Notes under the pieces: model-generated
What the model was told of the DNA's origin: nothing
Database searches by the model: none
The model's input: the letters and a program-made list of their open reading frames with translations, nothing else
Shown here: positions 46,500 through 60,083 of the stretch, in pieces
Position numbering within the stretch: the stretch's first letter is position 1
How the letters are laid out: the number at the start of each line of letters is the position of its first letter
From: Hanleya hanleyi
Lineage: Eukaryota; Mollusca; Polyplacophora; Lepidopleurida; Hanleyidae
Length of the DNA stretch: 64,000 nucleotides
NCBI GenBank assembly: GCA_036873755.1
Contig: JAVTVY010018944.1
Coordinates: 18,115 to 82,114, forward strand
Reading direction: 5' to 3'
Program-made: the position numbers and the translations under genes

Positions 46500-48005
46500 A
46501 CTAGTAGTCGAGTGTCCAAGTGGTGTAAAGGACGAATGTACGTCTAGTGTTACTTTTGTCGAGTGTCAAAGCGGAGTTAGGCAGGAACATATGTGTATGT
46601 CCCACGTTTGGACAGATGAGACCTGGACTATCCAGGTTGCTTCTTTTCAAATAATGGCATCATTCTAGGATCCAGCGGCGGCAGCTGGCGGAAAGGGCTC
46701 CTTCGTGACTGAAAAAGCGAGCAGGGAAGAGGTTCTTCTTATCAAAGAAAGGAGAGGGTTTGCCAAACTCACTACGAGCCGCAGATATTTCGGTTATTAG
46801 AGCATATAGTGCCCCAGCAAATAGTAAGCCGGAAGCAGGAGAATGTTCCTTAAGTGGCATTAGACCGGTGTTAATCACTTCCGGGACAAACTAACTTGTT
46901 TAGAAGATTGACAACATGTCTTTGGCGATTTTAATAGCTGTGATTTTTAGCATTTCTAAGAAACCTGATATTTAAATTGCAGATGAGGCTTCACGCTGTT
47001 CTTTCTGGTAGTGATTTGGGCAAGGATGGTCGAATAAGACATGATCAGTGAGGGTGAGCAGCTTCGTGTAACACTTGACAATTCAGTTTTCCGATTGAAA
47101 TATTGAAAGCTCTGCATCTTTCCCGTATTTCAGCTTTTCATCTCGGAAAATTGACACTGAAAAGATGGAAAGCTTTACTTCGCTGCCGTATCCGACCTTT
47201 ATATCTGGCAAAATTGAAAGTATAAGATGGCACGCAATATCATAATAATGATGATGGGTAATATCTCTTGTATCCTTACACCATATCTGTGACAAAGTGG
47301 AGAGCTTTTGGAGCAAATATTGACAAAAAGTGACAGATTCATCTTGATTGGGCAAGATGATCAATGTAGACTATGGAAGGACTATGCAGACCGCTCAACA
47401 CAGTTCGCAGTTATGGCCAAAACAGCCGAGATCCAAGCTATTATAAATGGAAAAAATGGACATATATTCATGAACATATTTTTCATTCAAATTCTAGATC
47501 TCATTTCAAAGCCGGATTGCTCTCATTTGTGCCATAAACATTTATTAATAAATCCACTCCAAATCAGTATGGAACCACATGAAATTAATAAAAATCGCAT
47601 CACCTATTATAGACTCAGATGATTGTTCCAGACACAAACAATATCCAAATGCATTTTGGAGTGGAAACTTTAATGAGGTAAATAAAAGCAGTTAACTGAT
47701 TCATTAATTAATCTGTCCGTTAATGTCAATCTTAAGCAGACTATAAATAGATGGCCGACAAAAGTGCTTTTCTATATGTATGGTCTCTTGTAATGTATCA
47801 TATAATTGGCCGTTCTGATAGAGAGTATCGTCTGGACTGCATAATTTATATTTCAAATGCTGGTATATTTTAGCTCCTATTTGCCTGAGTTGTCGCTTTT
47901 TCTCCGCAGTCCTCGCCTGATATGATTTTCCAAGGTATAGGTTGAAGGAAGGCTTACAAGCATTCAACTTTGACTATCATGGTGTGCCTCAACTGTTGTA
48001 CATCA
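46500..48005. other. No gene established; one exon candidate
   Basis: Mostly AT-rich. On the minus strand about 47919-47775 reads ARTAEKKRQLRQIGAKIYQHLKY...CSPDDTLYQ..LYDTLQ, preceded by atatcag. It resembles a cytoplasmic tail exon with Tyr motifs but has no recognised family. Nothing else can be supported. Confidence 0.3.
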
Positions 48006-48009
48006 TGTG

Positions 48010-48256
48010 CATTGTTGATGATTCTCTACCGGGGGAGTGACATTTGGCTTAATGTCACACTCAAGTTTGTTTCACTCATATGATGACAGTCAGTTTGGTT
48101 GGTGGAGAAAGCCGGAGTAGCCGGACAGAACCACCGCCCGTCCGCAAGTAACTGACAAACTAACACACATTGACGAGCTGGGCTCGAACCAGTGCCAGTT
48201 CAGCGGTGTGAGGCTAGTTGTCACCAGCGAAGCGCCTTAGACCACTCGGCTCTGCC
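48010..48256 (-). mobile_element. tRNA-Leu-like SINE, minus strand
   Basis: Read on the minus strand from 48256: gcagagccgagtggtctaag (A box), a leucine-type long variable arm, and ggcactggttcgagcccagc (B box, ending about 48170), then a body with ggctactccggctttctccacc and a catatgagtgaaa... tail. The ggtactccggcttcctcc-type core is also seen in degenerate form near 45786-45815. Such cores are known from long-lived SINE superfamilies. It is not a functional tRNA gene. Confidence 0.7.
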
Positions 48257-51200
48257 AGGAAGATTTCTGGATATATTCTCATTCTTTAGCTATTATAGGT
48301 CTATTGATGGCTTCACATTTTTGCGTGTCTTAATTCAGTCTCAGTTGCATCAGACCATGTACTTTCCTTTCATTTTCAGTATCTCCTGGAGAATAATTTT
48401 GTCATTTATAGTCATACTGAGATTAGAGATCTTATCGATAGCAAGGAAAATGTATCGTATCCATCAACTATTAGAATGTTCACCTCCACACGCCAAAGAA
48501 TGTCTCCGACATTTCTGGCAGTCTCCACTGTACGATAGAAGTGTTACCTCCAGTCCCCTCGGAAGATAGGCCTTGATTTTCTGTGATTTGCCACTGTGTA
48601 GTTTCATCAATAGTCAACAGTTAACAGTTGACGGTTAATACATGTCAAAGTCTGAAAACAGCGAATTACAACGCATATAAGGGAAGTGGGAAAAGGTGCC
48701 GACTTACTGACAGAGCCACATGACTTCACAGTATAGCCTTCTGGTTAACCTATTCTAAAGCACATACCAAGAATCTAACGATTCGTGATACGTGTTGTAT
48801 CTCAGGTACGCTTTTATTGTACCTGTTCATGTGGCAACTTGGATGACATGACCACACGGCCCCTAGCACCGGCATAAGCGGTATTAGATACAAATCTGGA
48901 AATGCTCTGACAACTCGTATATTGGTAATTGGTGAGCTGTGTCACTGTCACAACTCGTACACTGGGGATTGGTGAGCTGCATCGTCGTCACTTTTATTCT
49001 ACTGGTAAAAATAACTTCCAGTATTTCGCATTCCATGGGAAGTAACTCTGTTTTTCATATCTCGAGCATCTTGAGGGATGCTGACGGTAGCTTCAACGGT
49101 CTTGTCTATGCCACGTTTGTCATCAGGGTGAACTCATCTTCGCCTTGGCGGTTTGTTATTAAAACATCTTCAGATGGTGGCCAAGGGATTAGATCTGAAC
49201 TTTCGCTCACAGCTAACGTTCGAGGACGACGGTGCCTTTTCTTGAAGGGAGTCAACTTCTGTCTATTTTCACCTTTCATGTAGCAGAGATGAGCAAATGC
49301 CAATTAGATATGTTGGCATTGGATTTTAGTCCCATTTTAATACATTTATGTAGGTAGTGTTTTCACATGTGTTGCCTGTTTGCAAACATTGCATCCATTG
49401 ACTTAAAATCAGACAAATGATATATTCCTTAATTATTATGAGTTTTCCCAGTAGAAATATTATTATTTGCATCTGTCTAACTACTGCCAACAACATGTTG
49501 AATCATGTTTTAAATTTTAATAGCAAGAAGTCAAAAGATTGGTGGACTCATGCCAAGTGTTCGCTTAAGAAATTCTGGCGTACTAGAGGGGAGAATACTG
49601 AAGACAGCTAATGGGCGGAGATGGACACACATAGCCGATAACTAAAGCAGACGAAGCCATACGCTCAGCATCAACACGAGCCGAAGCTGTCAAGAAGGGA
49701 ACTAGGAACTAACGTATGTATATACCATTACCTTCACAGAAAGCCAATTGTTCAACAGCCCTGGTGGTCATCGTAGGGTTTTGCAAAAGAAAAACACACA
49801 TATATATGCCCCACAGGGGTCGAATTATTTGTCTTAATTATAAAACAAAGCCAAAGGCTAAACTGTGCGAAGTTGTAACATGTTGTGGTCACGTGCTATG
49901 TTACCAGACCATGTTTGACCTGGTAACCGCAACTTTATATGCTCGTTTGAATGTAATATTTACTTGTAGAAGAACATCCAAAGATGTGAAAACGTTTCAA
50001 GTACAATACAGTATCGGAAACGCCATCATGCTATCTTTGTATAGTTACTTATTTATATAGTTTTACCACATACAAAGGCAACTCTGCTGTATATCTTCAC
50101 TTGTGCAGATAACCCTGATCTGATTACTGCAACCATATGATCGCTATCGACCAGTCAAAACTGTTGGATTTTTCAACTTTCGCATTTGAACGGCGAAAAT
50201 GGTTTATTTTGTGTATTGTTTTAATATGTGGAAGGAAGCACTGTGCGCAAAATTATTGAGGATTTGAAGTTAAAAAATATATTTCCGTTATGAAGCAAAT
50301 GTAGGAAGATGGCGTTTTTTGTTCACCTTGCTTCGGATTATAGGGTATATAAATTCCGAATTTGACCCCCGTGTAGTAGTGCGATGTTTCCTTTAGAAAC
50401 CGACATGGCATTTAATGAAAGCAGAGTGCTATCACCAATCATGCCAGCGATAATAGATTTTCATAGGTTCTGAAGTTGGCCGATGTGGATTTTCGACCTT
50501 CGGTACCTCCCCTTGTAACTGAACTGATGTTTTACCTTCTTTTTGCTTGGGACCGGTATTGTCGCCTTCGGTTATATTTTACTACATTCGTGTTGTTGTT
50601 TTTGTGTGGTAATGTCGGGATGTCGGATCTGATGCTTGAAGGTATCATTTTCTGACTCTTAAACTTCGTCAAATTAATCGCTGTTATAAGTGACAACATG
50701 AGTATACCCACTCCAACCAGGAACCTGACTAGATGCTAACAAACCATGCACATGCTAGTTATCTTAGTGAAAACAAAACTCGAGCAGTGCACTTCAACAT
50801 TGCTTCAATTTTCCCAGAAAAAAAACTTTAAAAGTAGAAAATTTGTCACATTCGGCCTAATTTATTGCGTGATTATAATAAATACATTGTCCCGTGTCAT
50901 ACGATGACACGTAAAGGTAGATTCCTCGTGGGATATAGTATCATGATTATATCCTGTCCACTGCCTCCCCAATACTAGATGCAGAAGGCATCTTTACTCA
51001 TTTTCTCCCCCAATCTCCCCCAATAAGCTAATGAACGAGTCTATACTATCACCAACGTAATCTAGTTCCTTGATATCATATTGCCATATGGTATCGCACG
51101 TGTTTTGGTACCAGGCAAAACTATTCACTCTTGTCCTGTTATGACCTGTCATAAAAGATTGTGTTGAAGATTACATACATTGTAAGCTTGTTTAATTATC

Positions 51201-51318
51201 GTTCCAATCGAGATAAGTTTCAATTTTTCAGTTTCAACTCAACAATGACTGAATAAGAATCGACATGTTTTCGGTTATTACATTTAACTATTGGAAATGT
51301 CGTGATTGTCCCTGATAG
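48257..51318. other. No gene established; tandem pair and one exon candidate
   Basis: 48906-48992 is two units of a ~44-bp repeat (caactcgta.a.tgg.gattggtgagctg). On the minus strand 49247-49106 reads KLTPFKKRHRRPRTLAVSESSD...TLMTNVA and a stop, preceded by a cag; it could be a last exon of a membrane protein. The remaining frames have no recognisable content. Confidence 0.3.
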
Positions 51319-51320
51319 TA

Positions 51321-51540
51321 CGGTGGCTCGTAGGGGACATGCATTTTATTTTACTAGTTTATTTTATTTTTTTGTAAATTTCTACCTCAATTGAAACATT
51401 TTAACTCTGATTGAAACATTTCAACTGAGATAGAAATTATTTCAACTCGAGTTTAAACGTTTCAACTGAAGTAGAAATTAACAAAAAACAAAAAATAAGT
51501 GACCTAGTAAAACAAAATGCATCTCCCCTACAAGCCACCG
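51321..51540. mobile_element. 220-bp MITE with TA target duplication
   Basis: 51321 onward (cggtggctcgtaggggacat...) is inverted at the right end (…atctcccctacaagccaccg, to 51540) over about 37 positions with three or so mismatches. TA stands on both sides (51319-51320 and 51541-51542). The middle has three to four degenerate tttcaactgaga/tagaaatt repeats. Size, ends and TA fit a Tc1/mariner-type MITE. Confidence 0.8.
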
Positions 51541-52723
51541 TATTAAGATAGAGCTTCTCAATTTCTCGTTTCTCGTACGCTAAAGGCATATGACAGAGGA
51601 TCCATTTGGCAAGTTTTGGTTTTCCTTAGGATTTTGCAAGCCTGAACATATAACTTATCTGAAATAACGGTTCTAACATTTGGTCTTCATTTGATTTATA
51701 CTATAATCCATTTGTGTTTGTGGTTATTCATGCAGATGTGAGTGACATCATTTGATTGAGTGATTTATTTTTCGTGTATCTGTATTCGTTCAACGTAATG
51801 GAAAAAGTGTATGGGCGGATATGGAATTAACGTTTCTGAATATCGAATGTCGTAAGTAAATATCAATAGAATAACGATAATCAATTTAACCTGTGCTGTA
51901 TGAACAGGTATTCCATTAGACTATTTACGGAGTTAAATATTCCGAAACGCAATAAACAATCAATGGATGGATAAACTCTAATTGGATCAAAGTACCGATA
52001 CTCTAATGACATTTCTATGGGTTACAAAGAAACTATTGTATGGTATTGTGTTTATACTTCATATCAGTGATCAGTATTCCCAATGGTTTTCCATTTCGGT
52101 ATTTGGAGTATAGTGTATCTTAGTGGCGCTTTGAATGTGATTATTCATATGAATGCCCATCAATTCAGCTTCTGACAATTTGATTATTAACTTTACTTAA
52201 TTTAAATCTTTTGCCTGGTTGAATAATACTTCGACTGTAGAATTACTTTGTAGTTTTGACGAAAGAACTCACTGTCCAAGGTGATATGTTGGTGTTGATG
52301 TATATATTTTGCTACTCATTTGCCCTGACAATGTTCAATGCCTAGTATGTAAGAGCTGATGTTTTCATACATTTACTTATCCGCGATTATATTCCTTGCA
52401 ACAATGTAAGCGAAAGTGGAAGTGGCTCTTACGCTAGGAAGATTCCGTTAGGTGTTACGTAATAGTGAAGCAAAAAAATGATTTCTTCAATTCTGCACAC
52501 ATTCACAGGGGTGTCATATTTTAGATATATTGGAAAATCCATGGTAAAATATGTACGAAAAAGCCGAAAACAGACAAAAGCTCAATTTCAAGACTCTGGG
52601 CGTTAACAAGATAAAACAAGGGAAATATTTCTGTACGAAACACACGTGTTTTTTGTGCAGAAGTGAGCAAATAAGTTTTTGGCTTTACTAACATAACAGT
52701 CTCGTTTTTATCGTAGAAAGTAG

Positions 52724-52945
52724 CCTCCTTCCCCTGGTACTCCTCTCCCCAGTCAACAGTACAGTACAGGCCCTTCCCCCCGCCATTCCTCTCCCCCGGT
52801 CAACAGTAGAGTACTGACTCCTTCCCCCGGCACTCCTCTCCTCCGGTCAACAGTACAGTACAGCCCCCTTTCCCCGGCATTCCTCTCCCCCGGTCAACAG
52901 TACAGTACAGCCCCCTTCCCCCGGAAATCCTCTCCCCCGGTCTCT
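52724..52945. repeat. Minisatellite, about 5 units of 46-49 bp
   Basis: Units contain ccttcccccggcactcctctcccccggtcaacagtacagta with small changes. The stretch 51543-52723 before it has no gene that can be supported. Confidence 0.85.
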
Positions 52946-53439
52946 CCAAAAGGGAGACAAGTGGACGTCGATGATTGTCAGGTGCGCTTTTGCAGTCAGC
53001 TGTAAACGTTAGCTTTTAAAAGCTATGCTGAACTGCACGAATGAGTCTTCGTACAATAGTACGAAGTTAACCAACGTGGTGAATTAGATAACTTACTAGT
53101 AGGAATTATTTCGCAGTGCAACGATATCTGAACGAGGGATTGGGGGCCCTACTCCCCCTAGCCAAGCGCTGTGGCAACTACTAATAGTTGTTACATAGTG
53201 CGTCGTGCCTAGGACACGAGACGCCCTGTCAAGAACTGGGCTACACCCCCCTCCCATTGCTGCCAAAAAGTGACATGGCTACAACCTTACGAGTCACAAA
53301 GTTACGACTCTATCGAGATTGAGTCAGAGCCGATAACTGCATAACTGATAATCTAGTTACACTTGCTTTATAGCGATGCAATAAGCAGCTATATACACCA
53401 ACTATACACAAATCTGCATTCAGGGTTCAAGCAAGCATG

Positions 53440-53590
53440 CCGGGTGCTGTACTGGCTGAGCTGATCAGTGTCCAGGATAATAGGTACTTTGGACACTCTC
53501 GTGTTCTGGCACATGTAGGCACCGTCGTGATATGACTGAAAAAAATGTTGAAAACGACGTTAAATCCTACTCACTCACTCACTTACTCCC
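53440..53590 (+). mobile_element. Gastropod-type short repeat with LINE tail and (ACTC)n
   Basis: ccgtcgtgatatgactgaaaaaaatgttgaaaacgacgttaaatcctactcactcactcactt matches the tail of the LINE at 11660-11715 and the reverse complement of 36610-36690. It is probably a SINE or truncated LINE tail. Confidence 0.6.
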
Positions 53591-53829
53591 TCAAGCAAGC
53601 ATGTTTAAAAAGGAAAATATCGGCAAGATCTGACAGTGTAATAGTCACTCGGTTGAAACCTATCTAATCCGGTGTTTACAGTTGTAAATACTAGTAAGTC
53701 TAATAGACGAATGTCCATTGTTGTCGTGTTGTTCAATACATATATATAAGGACCTCAATTAACGTTTTCAAGTTCTACTCTTTCCTGGAGACTTTCGAGG
53801 TAGCCGAGGTAATATTATTTATTGTTTTT

Positions 53830-54870
53830 AGCCCACAAGGCGGCCATCTTGGATTTCTCGATGAAACCTTGTTATCACGATTTCTCAGGAACTACTTCAT
53901 GGATCATTCTCAAATTTGGTACACAGGTTTCCCTTGGGGTCTAGTTGTGCAAGATACCTTTTCTGGACCGATTCCAAAATCCAATATGGCCACCAGGCAG
54001 CCATCTTGGATTTCCCCATGAAACTTTGTTATCGCGATTTCTCAGGAACTACTGCATGGATCTTTCTCAAATTTGGTACACAGGTTCCCCTTGGGGTCTA
54101 GTAGTACAAGATACCTTTTCTGGTCCGATTCGAAAATCCAATATGGCCACAGGGCGGCCATTTTGGATTTCCCCATGAAACCTTGTTATCGCGATTTCTC
54201 AGGAACTGCTGCATGGATCTTTCTCAAATTTGGTACACAGGTTCCCGTTGGGGTCTAGTTGTGCAAGATATCTTTTCTGGTCCGATTCGAAAATCCAGTA
54301 TGGCCACAAGGCGGCCATCTTGGATTTCCCCATTAAACCTTGTTATCTCGATTTCTTAGGAACTACTTCATGGATCTTTCTCAGATTTGGTACACAGGTT
54401 CCCATTGGGGTCTAGTTGTGCAAGATACCTTTTTCGGTCCGATTCAAAAATCCCATATGGCCACCAGACGACCATCTTAGATTTCCCCATGAAATTTTGT
54501 TATTCCGATTTCTCATGAAGTACTGCGTGGATCTTTCTCAAATGTGGTACACAGGTTCCACTTGGGATCTAGTTGCGCAAGATACCTAATTCGGTCCAAT
54601 TCGAAAATGTAATATGGCCACCAGGCGGCCATTTTGGATTTCCCCATGAAACTTTGTTATCGTAATTTCTCAGGAAGTACTACATGGATCTTTCTCAAAT
54701 TTGGTACACAGGTCCCCCTTGTGGTCCAGTTGCGCAAGATACCTTTTTTGGTCTGATTCGAAAATCTAATATGGCCGCCAGGTTGCCATTTCGAATTTCC
54801 CCTTGAAACATTGTTATCATGAATTCTCAGGAAATACTCACATGGGGGCTAGTTGTACAAGATACCTTTT
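53830..54870 (+). repeat. 157-bp satellite array, right copy, about 6-7 units
   Basis: Same unit as 17010-18240 in the opposite orientation. Frames beginning at 53916, 54073 and 54230 recur exactly every 157 bases, which fixes the period. Confidence 0.9.
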
Positions 54871-55728
54871 GTGATCCGATCCAAGTTACGCTTCAAATTA
54901 ATACGGTATTCCCGAGTTGTGACATTGCATCACAAGAGTAGGCGGATCAAACGGTGGGGCATATTCTATATATTGACTATAGAGAATATCCATACCTTCA
55001 CCTTCTATATCAAGAAGTTCAAATGATTCCGAATTAAAATGTATTTCTTCAAATTTTAAATCAGTTAGATGGGTCGGCTACACAAAGGAACGTCACTCTT
55101 GTGACACAACGTCACAACTCGACAACTTGTAGACTACTGCGTGTTTCGATCCCACAAAGATAATCAGGATTGAGACACTTTCAAAGTTTCAACATTACTG
55201 CACAGACCGGATCCCTTCAGTATTAAGTTTTGTACCATCTTACTATTTTCGAGCATGGTATCTTAAAAGAGATAACTCAAACTAGCCCAGTAAACAAAAC
55301 AGAATTAGCATTCGTTCCTAATTATAAAATCTTAAGTATGTGTCATAGCTCATGCGAAAGTGTCAAAGTGATTTGTCTTCGCTTCCAGTACACAATGATG
55401 ACACGTGCGAAAAAAAAATATTACAAAACGAAGATGAAGGATCCTCTGGACATTCACTTTCAGACTAACTTTGTTCATTTCACTTGTACTATAACATCAA
55501 GTACAGTTTCTAGAAATATTGAAACTCCTGAAACTTAGAAAGATAATATCTTGGTGTTTTCCAGTGTCCCAGTTTTTCGATCTTTTTCGCTCAAATTCGA
55601 ACTTCTGCAAACAAAATTACAAATCATTCGTTTGTTCTTAGTAACAATGGACAAAAAGATCCTCTTGTCATTAGCTTACAATTATCGGACAATGGTGGGC
55701 GCCAAGATCCTTCAGGATCTCTCGTTTA
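54870..55728 (-). repeat. Block A, right copy
   Basis: Reverse complement of 16320-17010, adjoining its satellite array in the same order, so array plus block A is one inverted unit of about 1.9 kb. The right unit lies 3' of receptor gene 2, the left one inside the intron of receptor gene 1. Confidence 0.75.
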
Positions 55729-56074
55729 TTTATCGAATGAAATTAACAACAGAAACAACGAACAACACTCAAATATCACATAGTCCAAACAAATACAGCA
55801 CAGTTAACTGAACCAAAAATATGCGTGTATGGATGCCACAAATACATGGATGCGTTTATCTTATTATATGTTCACATTGAAGAAAAACAAAAAAAAACAC
55901 GACTTAGTTATGTCAACAATACAGACGGGTCACGAAGAAACATATTCTGACAGTTTCGAACAATCAAAATAAATTGATCCTAATTTTCATTCCGGAAAAC
56001 CTTTTCTTATAGATAATACCATCAATTTGCTCTGTATATAGAAGATACCAATTCCCATTATCCGGGGATGAACT

Positions 56075-59000
56075 TTACATCCGACTTTGTTGTGGGGCTT
56101 CGTTTTCGGCACGAAATTTTTGTTCTTTCATAATGAAGCTGTGGAAAACATCCTTGTATAGATTGTACACACGTTTGCTGCACACAAAAACAAGGAAGAG
56201 AAAGAAGCCTTGTAGAGCATTGAGGACAATACTGAGAGCCTGTAGAAGTTCATTTTCCAGAGCCTCGGACAAATAGAATAGAGCCCAGGAGAGTCCCATA
56301 ATGAGAGACAGTTTGAAGTACAGGATTGTCGATTGTCCGCGGTTCTCCTTGTTACGGACACACTTGGTTATCTTGGATATCTTGTAGAGGCCTCGGACGG
56401 TGTACACGAACAGAGCAGTGTTCAGCAAAACCGTGAGTCCAACGGGCAAACAAAAGGCGACAATGTTCACCCATCGTTGACTGATCCAGCAGGCAGCAGC
56501 ACTGCCATAGGAGCCATGTACCCAGAAATCCGGTTTGTGAAAGAATCCTTCCAGAAGTGTCACAAGAACAATCAGGAGGGGACCAGCGAATGGATATGTG
56601 CAGTAATGGAGGAAGCGATTCCTCTCGTACCCGACAGTCATAGTTTTGGAGCCAAAAGTTTGAGCTAGGTTGAAAGACAGAACAGTTGTCCAGAAGAATG
56701 AGGCCAGCCAGAAGAAATGAAGAAGAGCAGCCATGATAGTACAGAGAACAGGATACTTAGTCCGTCCTGTACCAAACAGGAACAGAAGCATCGCACAGAA
56801 GAGACTTGAAGTCAGGCCAAGAATTATTTTTCCAGGGAGATTGCGCAACGGCGAGAAAAAGGCGTATGTCATAATGACGAACAGAAGGGCAACAAGAGAT
56901 AAGCTTAAACTAACAATTGTGAGGACCGAGTTATCCTGGAGAACACCGGGAACTTTTACCCCTGAATCGGCACAGTAATACATTGTACCGTTTAGCTCCT
57001 GATACTTGCCGAATCTAAAGACGTTCAAGTTAATACTGATGTACAGATTCTCATATTGTGTCCAGTGTGTGATGTTTTCAACAGAAAGGACAGCGTCACA
57101 ATTATAAAACTCGTCCAGGCCCCGGATACCAACATTGTCATATATTTTTAACTCTTGTCGGCTATTGCTGCTGTTTGAACCAAACCAGTGGTCCAGCAAA
57201 AAGGCGGAGTTTCGTAGGTTAATATTTCGCGAAGGTTCTTGGTCTATGATAAGAGTCCATGGGTTCTCCTCGTCGATAGTGTATGAGATATCTTCAGATA
57301 GGCAGGTCTTCCTGGATATTCTATCCTGATTTGTGACACGGATGTTCTCGAATGCCAAAATCACTCCTCTGTCCAGGTTATAAAAAAATCCAGAATATTT
57401 GCCAATTGACTCGTTTAGGTTCTTCAACAGGATGACGAAGGTTTCCCACGCCAAATCTTCCGATTCAACCAAAATGTCCAGTTTCATTTCGCAATAATCT
57501 ACGACACCGATTCCTTTCTTTCCTAATTGATTTCTTGCAGAGTTCATCTCATTGTAATCTATGTGCCACCAACCACATGCAATCCTGCTTGTTGCCGTTT
57601 CGATATTTACGTCCTTAAGCTTCATGAGAAGCAAACCCACAATGGGTATCGGCTCTTGATTAGTGACATAAGTCACATTTTCCTGCAGTGTTGTTAACTT
57701 AAATTGTGTGCCTCCTGGCGCAACACAGTTCTGTTGTAGGGCATCGAAGAACAGAGTAGAGCTCAGAACATATTCTATATTTGAAGCGAGAACATCACAA
57801 GTACCAGCTAAGACGCGGGCATCGATTCGAATGGATATATTAGTTTGCGCGAGAACATTCATTGCCAAATTGCGTTCACATCTCTGGTTAAGGAAGTTGT
57901 AAACTTCGTGTCCCGAGCATTTTTTGTTATCGTCCGAAGATAAGTGTATGACTTCTCCATCATACTGTATACCCACGGATGAATCCCTGAAGTTAAACAG
58001 AACGGACAAAGGTCTTACTACTGTAGAGAAATCTTCAGAACTCCCCTCTACGCCGGCCATAATCTCTTTGTCGGAACAACAGAAATTGTGAACACCGTCA
58101 AGGCGGGCACAGTGTGCATTTCGATAATTCCTTGTCTTATTTGATTCTTGAGACACCGGCTGGAAATACAGCTGACACATCTTCGTCTCGATATATGTTC
58201 CCGTAGTGTTACTGATGCCGATCATCGGTAATGCCTTGAATTTGTGGTTGTATGGGCACTCAGCTCTGGTCCAGCCTGGGGCTGAAGGTGTATAAGCAAT
58301 CTCACAGTTTCCCTCTATATAATCCTCTATTTTGTCGCTCGAATGACGGATGATCGCTGCGAGTTCATCTTCATTAAGGCAAGAAACAAAACTACTCCAC
58401 TGAGTGACGTCGTCGAATTCCTTACCATGACAGAATGCGCAGTGAATATTACGGTAAATGATGGCGGGTTCGTTACGATTTTGCACAGGAGTGTTGAACA
58501 AAGAACGGTTCTGATACTCACACGCTGCCTTGATTGAATTTTCCTCCCAAAGAAGCGGGCATTTTGTTAATAAGTTCAAAAATTTATCTTTGAACTCGTC
58601 CTTGTCTTTGATTTTCAGAGTTTTACACTCGAAACACCCTTGGACAGGAACAAACTTTTCCAGTGTGAAGAGCTTTCCGAGCGTTGCGAAACAGGACGTA
58701 GGTATATCAAGAGTTTGACTCTGGGGAACGTTGCCGTTCACTTTACCAAAGTCGACATGTTTCATTACGGATGACAATACGTTCAAAAATATCTCTGACT
58801 GCCTATCCTGGGTGAGGTTGTAACATTTTCCAAGAAAGTCAAAACAACAATCTCCAAAAAGTACACAGAGTTTATCGCAGCTGCACAAGGCATTCTCGCG
58901 TACTTTTGCTTCGAGTCTGTGTGATGAAAGATCACATCGCCCGGAGCAGCCATTGTCAGAAACCCAACAGTCGAGAGACGTGTCACTAAAAATAGGGGTC

Positions 59001-59181
59001 TCGCTATTTCTGGATGAATTATATCCACCCAGATCCAGATGGATGGATGTATTTTCCCAATACAACCGAAAGTCAAAACTTCCCTGGGTCGTGTTTATCG
59101 GTGTTAATAACCCATTGTTTTCAGTAATTTCTTCATCAATATCACTTTCAAAAACCTTCGCCGAACTCGTCGAGCAGAACA
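56075..59181 (-). CDS. Receptor gene 2, exon 2: somatomedin B class B/Methuselah-like GPCR
   Basis: Paralogue of receptor gene 1. The acceptor (ttttctcctgtttactttcttgtag) ends at 59182 and, joined to exon 1 at 60044, gives about 1,048 residues in the right phase. The order is signal peptide, somatomedin B (about 85-130, CWVSDNGCSGRC...GDCCFDFLGKC), Cys-rich ectodomain with YRNIHCAFCHGKE and IACGWWHID, and 7TM (about 760-1015) ending in a short basic tail. The 7TM part is nearly the same as in gene 1, while the ectodomain is much more diverged with the Cys frame kept. The frame is open to 59302 but this upstream part is intron overlapping the minisatellite; it also contains the pyrimidine tract. 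No stop or frameshift was found. Confidence 0.85.
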
Positions 59182-60043
59182 CTACAAGAAAGTAAACAGG
59201 AGAAAACGTCACAGTCGATAGCATCCATGGTAACACTAAGGCAACAATACTAAATACAGGAAAAGGGGATGGGGTCCGGGTATCATTATTTACTGACAGC
59301 AAAATGTGGCGGAGTTTGGGTATTATTATTTAGTGAGAACAAAAGCTGATGGGTTCTGGGTATCATTATTCAGTGACGACAAAAGAGAATGGGATCTGGG
59401 TATTATTATTTATTGGGAATAAAAGATGATCAGATCTGCGTATCATTATTTAGTGACGACAGAAGGTAATATATGGTCTGGGTATCATAATTTAGAGGGG
59501 AACAAACGATGATGGGATAAGCATGGGTATCATGATTTAGAGGGGACAAAAGTTGATCGGGTCGGGGTATCATTATTTAGTGAGGACAAAAGGTGATGGA
59601 GTCTGGGTATCCTCATTTAGTGGGGACAAACGGCGATGCGGTCTGGATATCATGACCGCAAAATGCGAAGACCAAATCTGTTACAAATAGGGTGATGAAG
59701 GTCAGATCGTCACACAAAATGTTAAGAATAGGTGTCATCATCAAGATATTATTATGGTCTATGTGGACAGGTGTCATCACCGAATAGGAGTAATGATGGA
59801 TTATGGTCATGCCTCGTCTTATTGGCGACAGTGCAATCAATTTGTTTGGTACTTATCACCTTTCTTCTGTTTCTGTGTGATCATGATGATAATAGAATAT
59901 TATTTGTATACCCGTTACTGTCGTTATGTTGTCTTTTTTTTTACCCGCCGTGTGATATGGATCTGATATAAATTGCCGAAAATATGGCAGATATGGTAGG
60001 CTATGTGATAAATAAACGAAACATTTTCTAAATATGTACTTAC
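59182..60043 (-). other. Intron of receptor gene 2, with a ~48-bp minisatellite
   Basis: Donor GTAAGT (minus, 60043-60038) and acceptor AG at 59183-59182. The satellite at about 59268-59655 is eight or nine units of ggtctgggtatcattatttagtgaggacaaaaggtgatg with variation. Gene 1 has a 4.36-kb intron at the same place and phase. Confidence 0.7.
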
Positions 60044-60083
60044 CTAAAAAGATAAGGACAGCGTCCCGGTTTGGTCCCATCAT
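60044..60083 (-). CDS. Receptor gene 2, coding exon 1
   Basis: 40 nt on the minus strand from ATG 60083 (a second ATG follows at 60080) encode MMGPNRDAVLIFL plus one base, then GTAAGT. Length, phase, donor and leader match exon 1 of gene 1. The product starts a signal peptide completed by VFCSTSSAKV in exon 2. Confidence 0.7.

Noticed and set aside
48170..48256. Functional tRNA-Leu gene on the minus strand
   Set aside because: The stems do not pair well and a SINE body follows directly.
59182..59302. N-terminal extension of receptor gene 2 starting at 59302 or 59224
   Set aside because: Part of it is the intronic minisatellite and the rest the pyrimidine tract.
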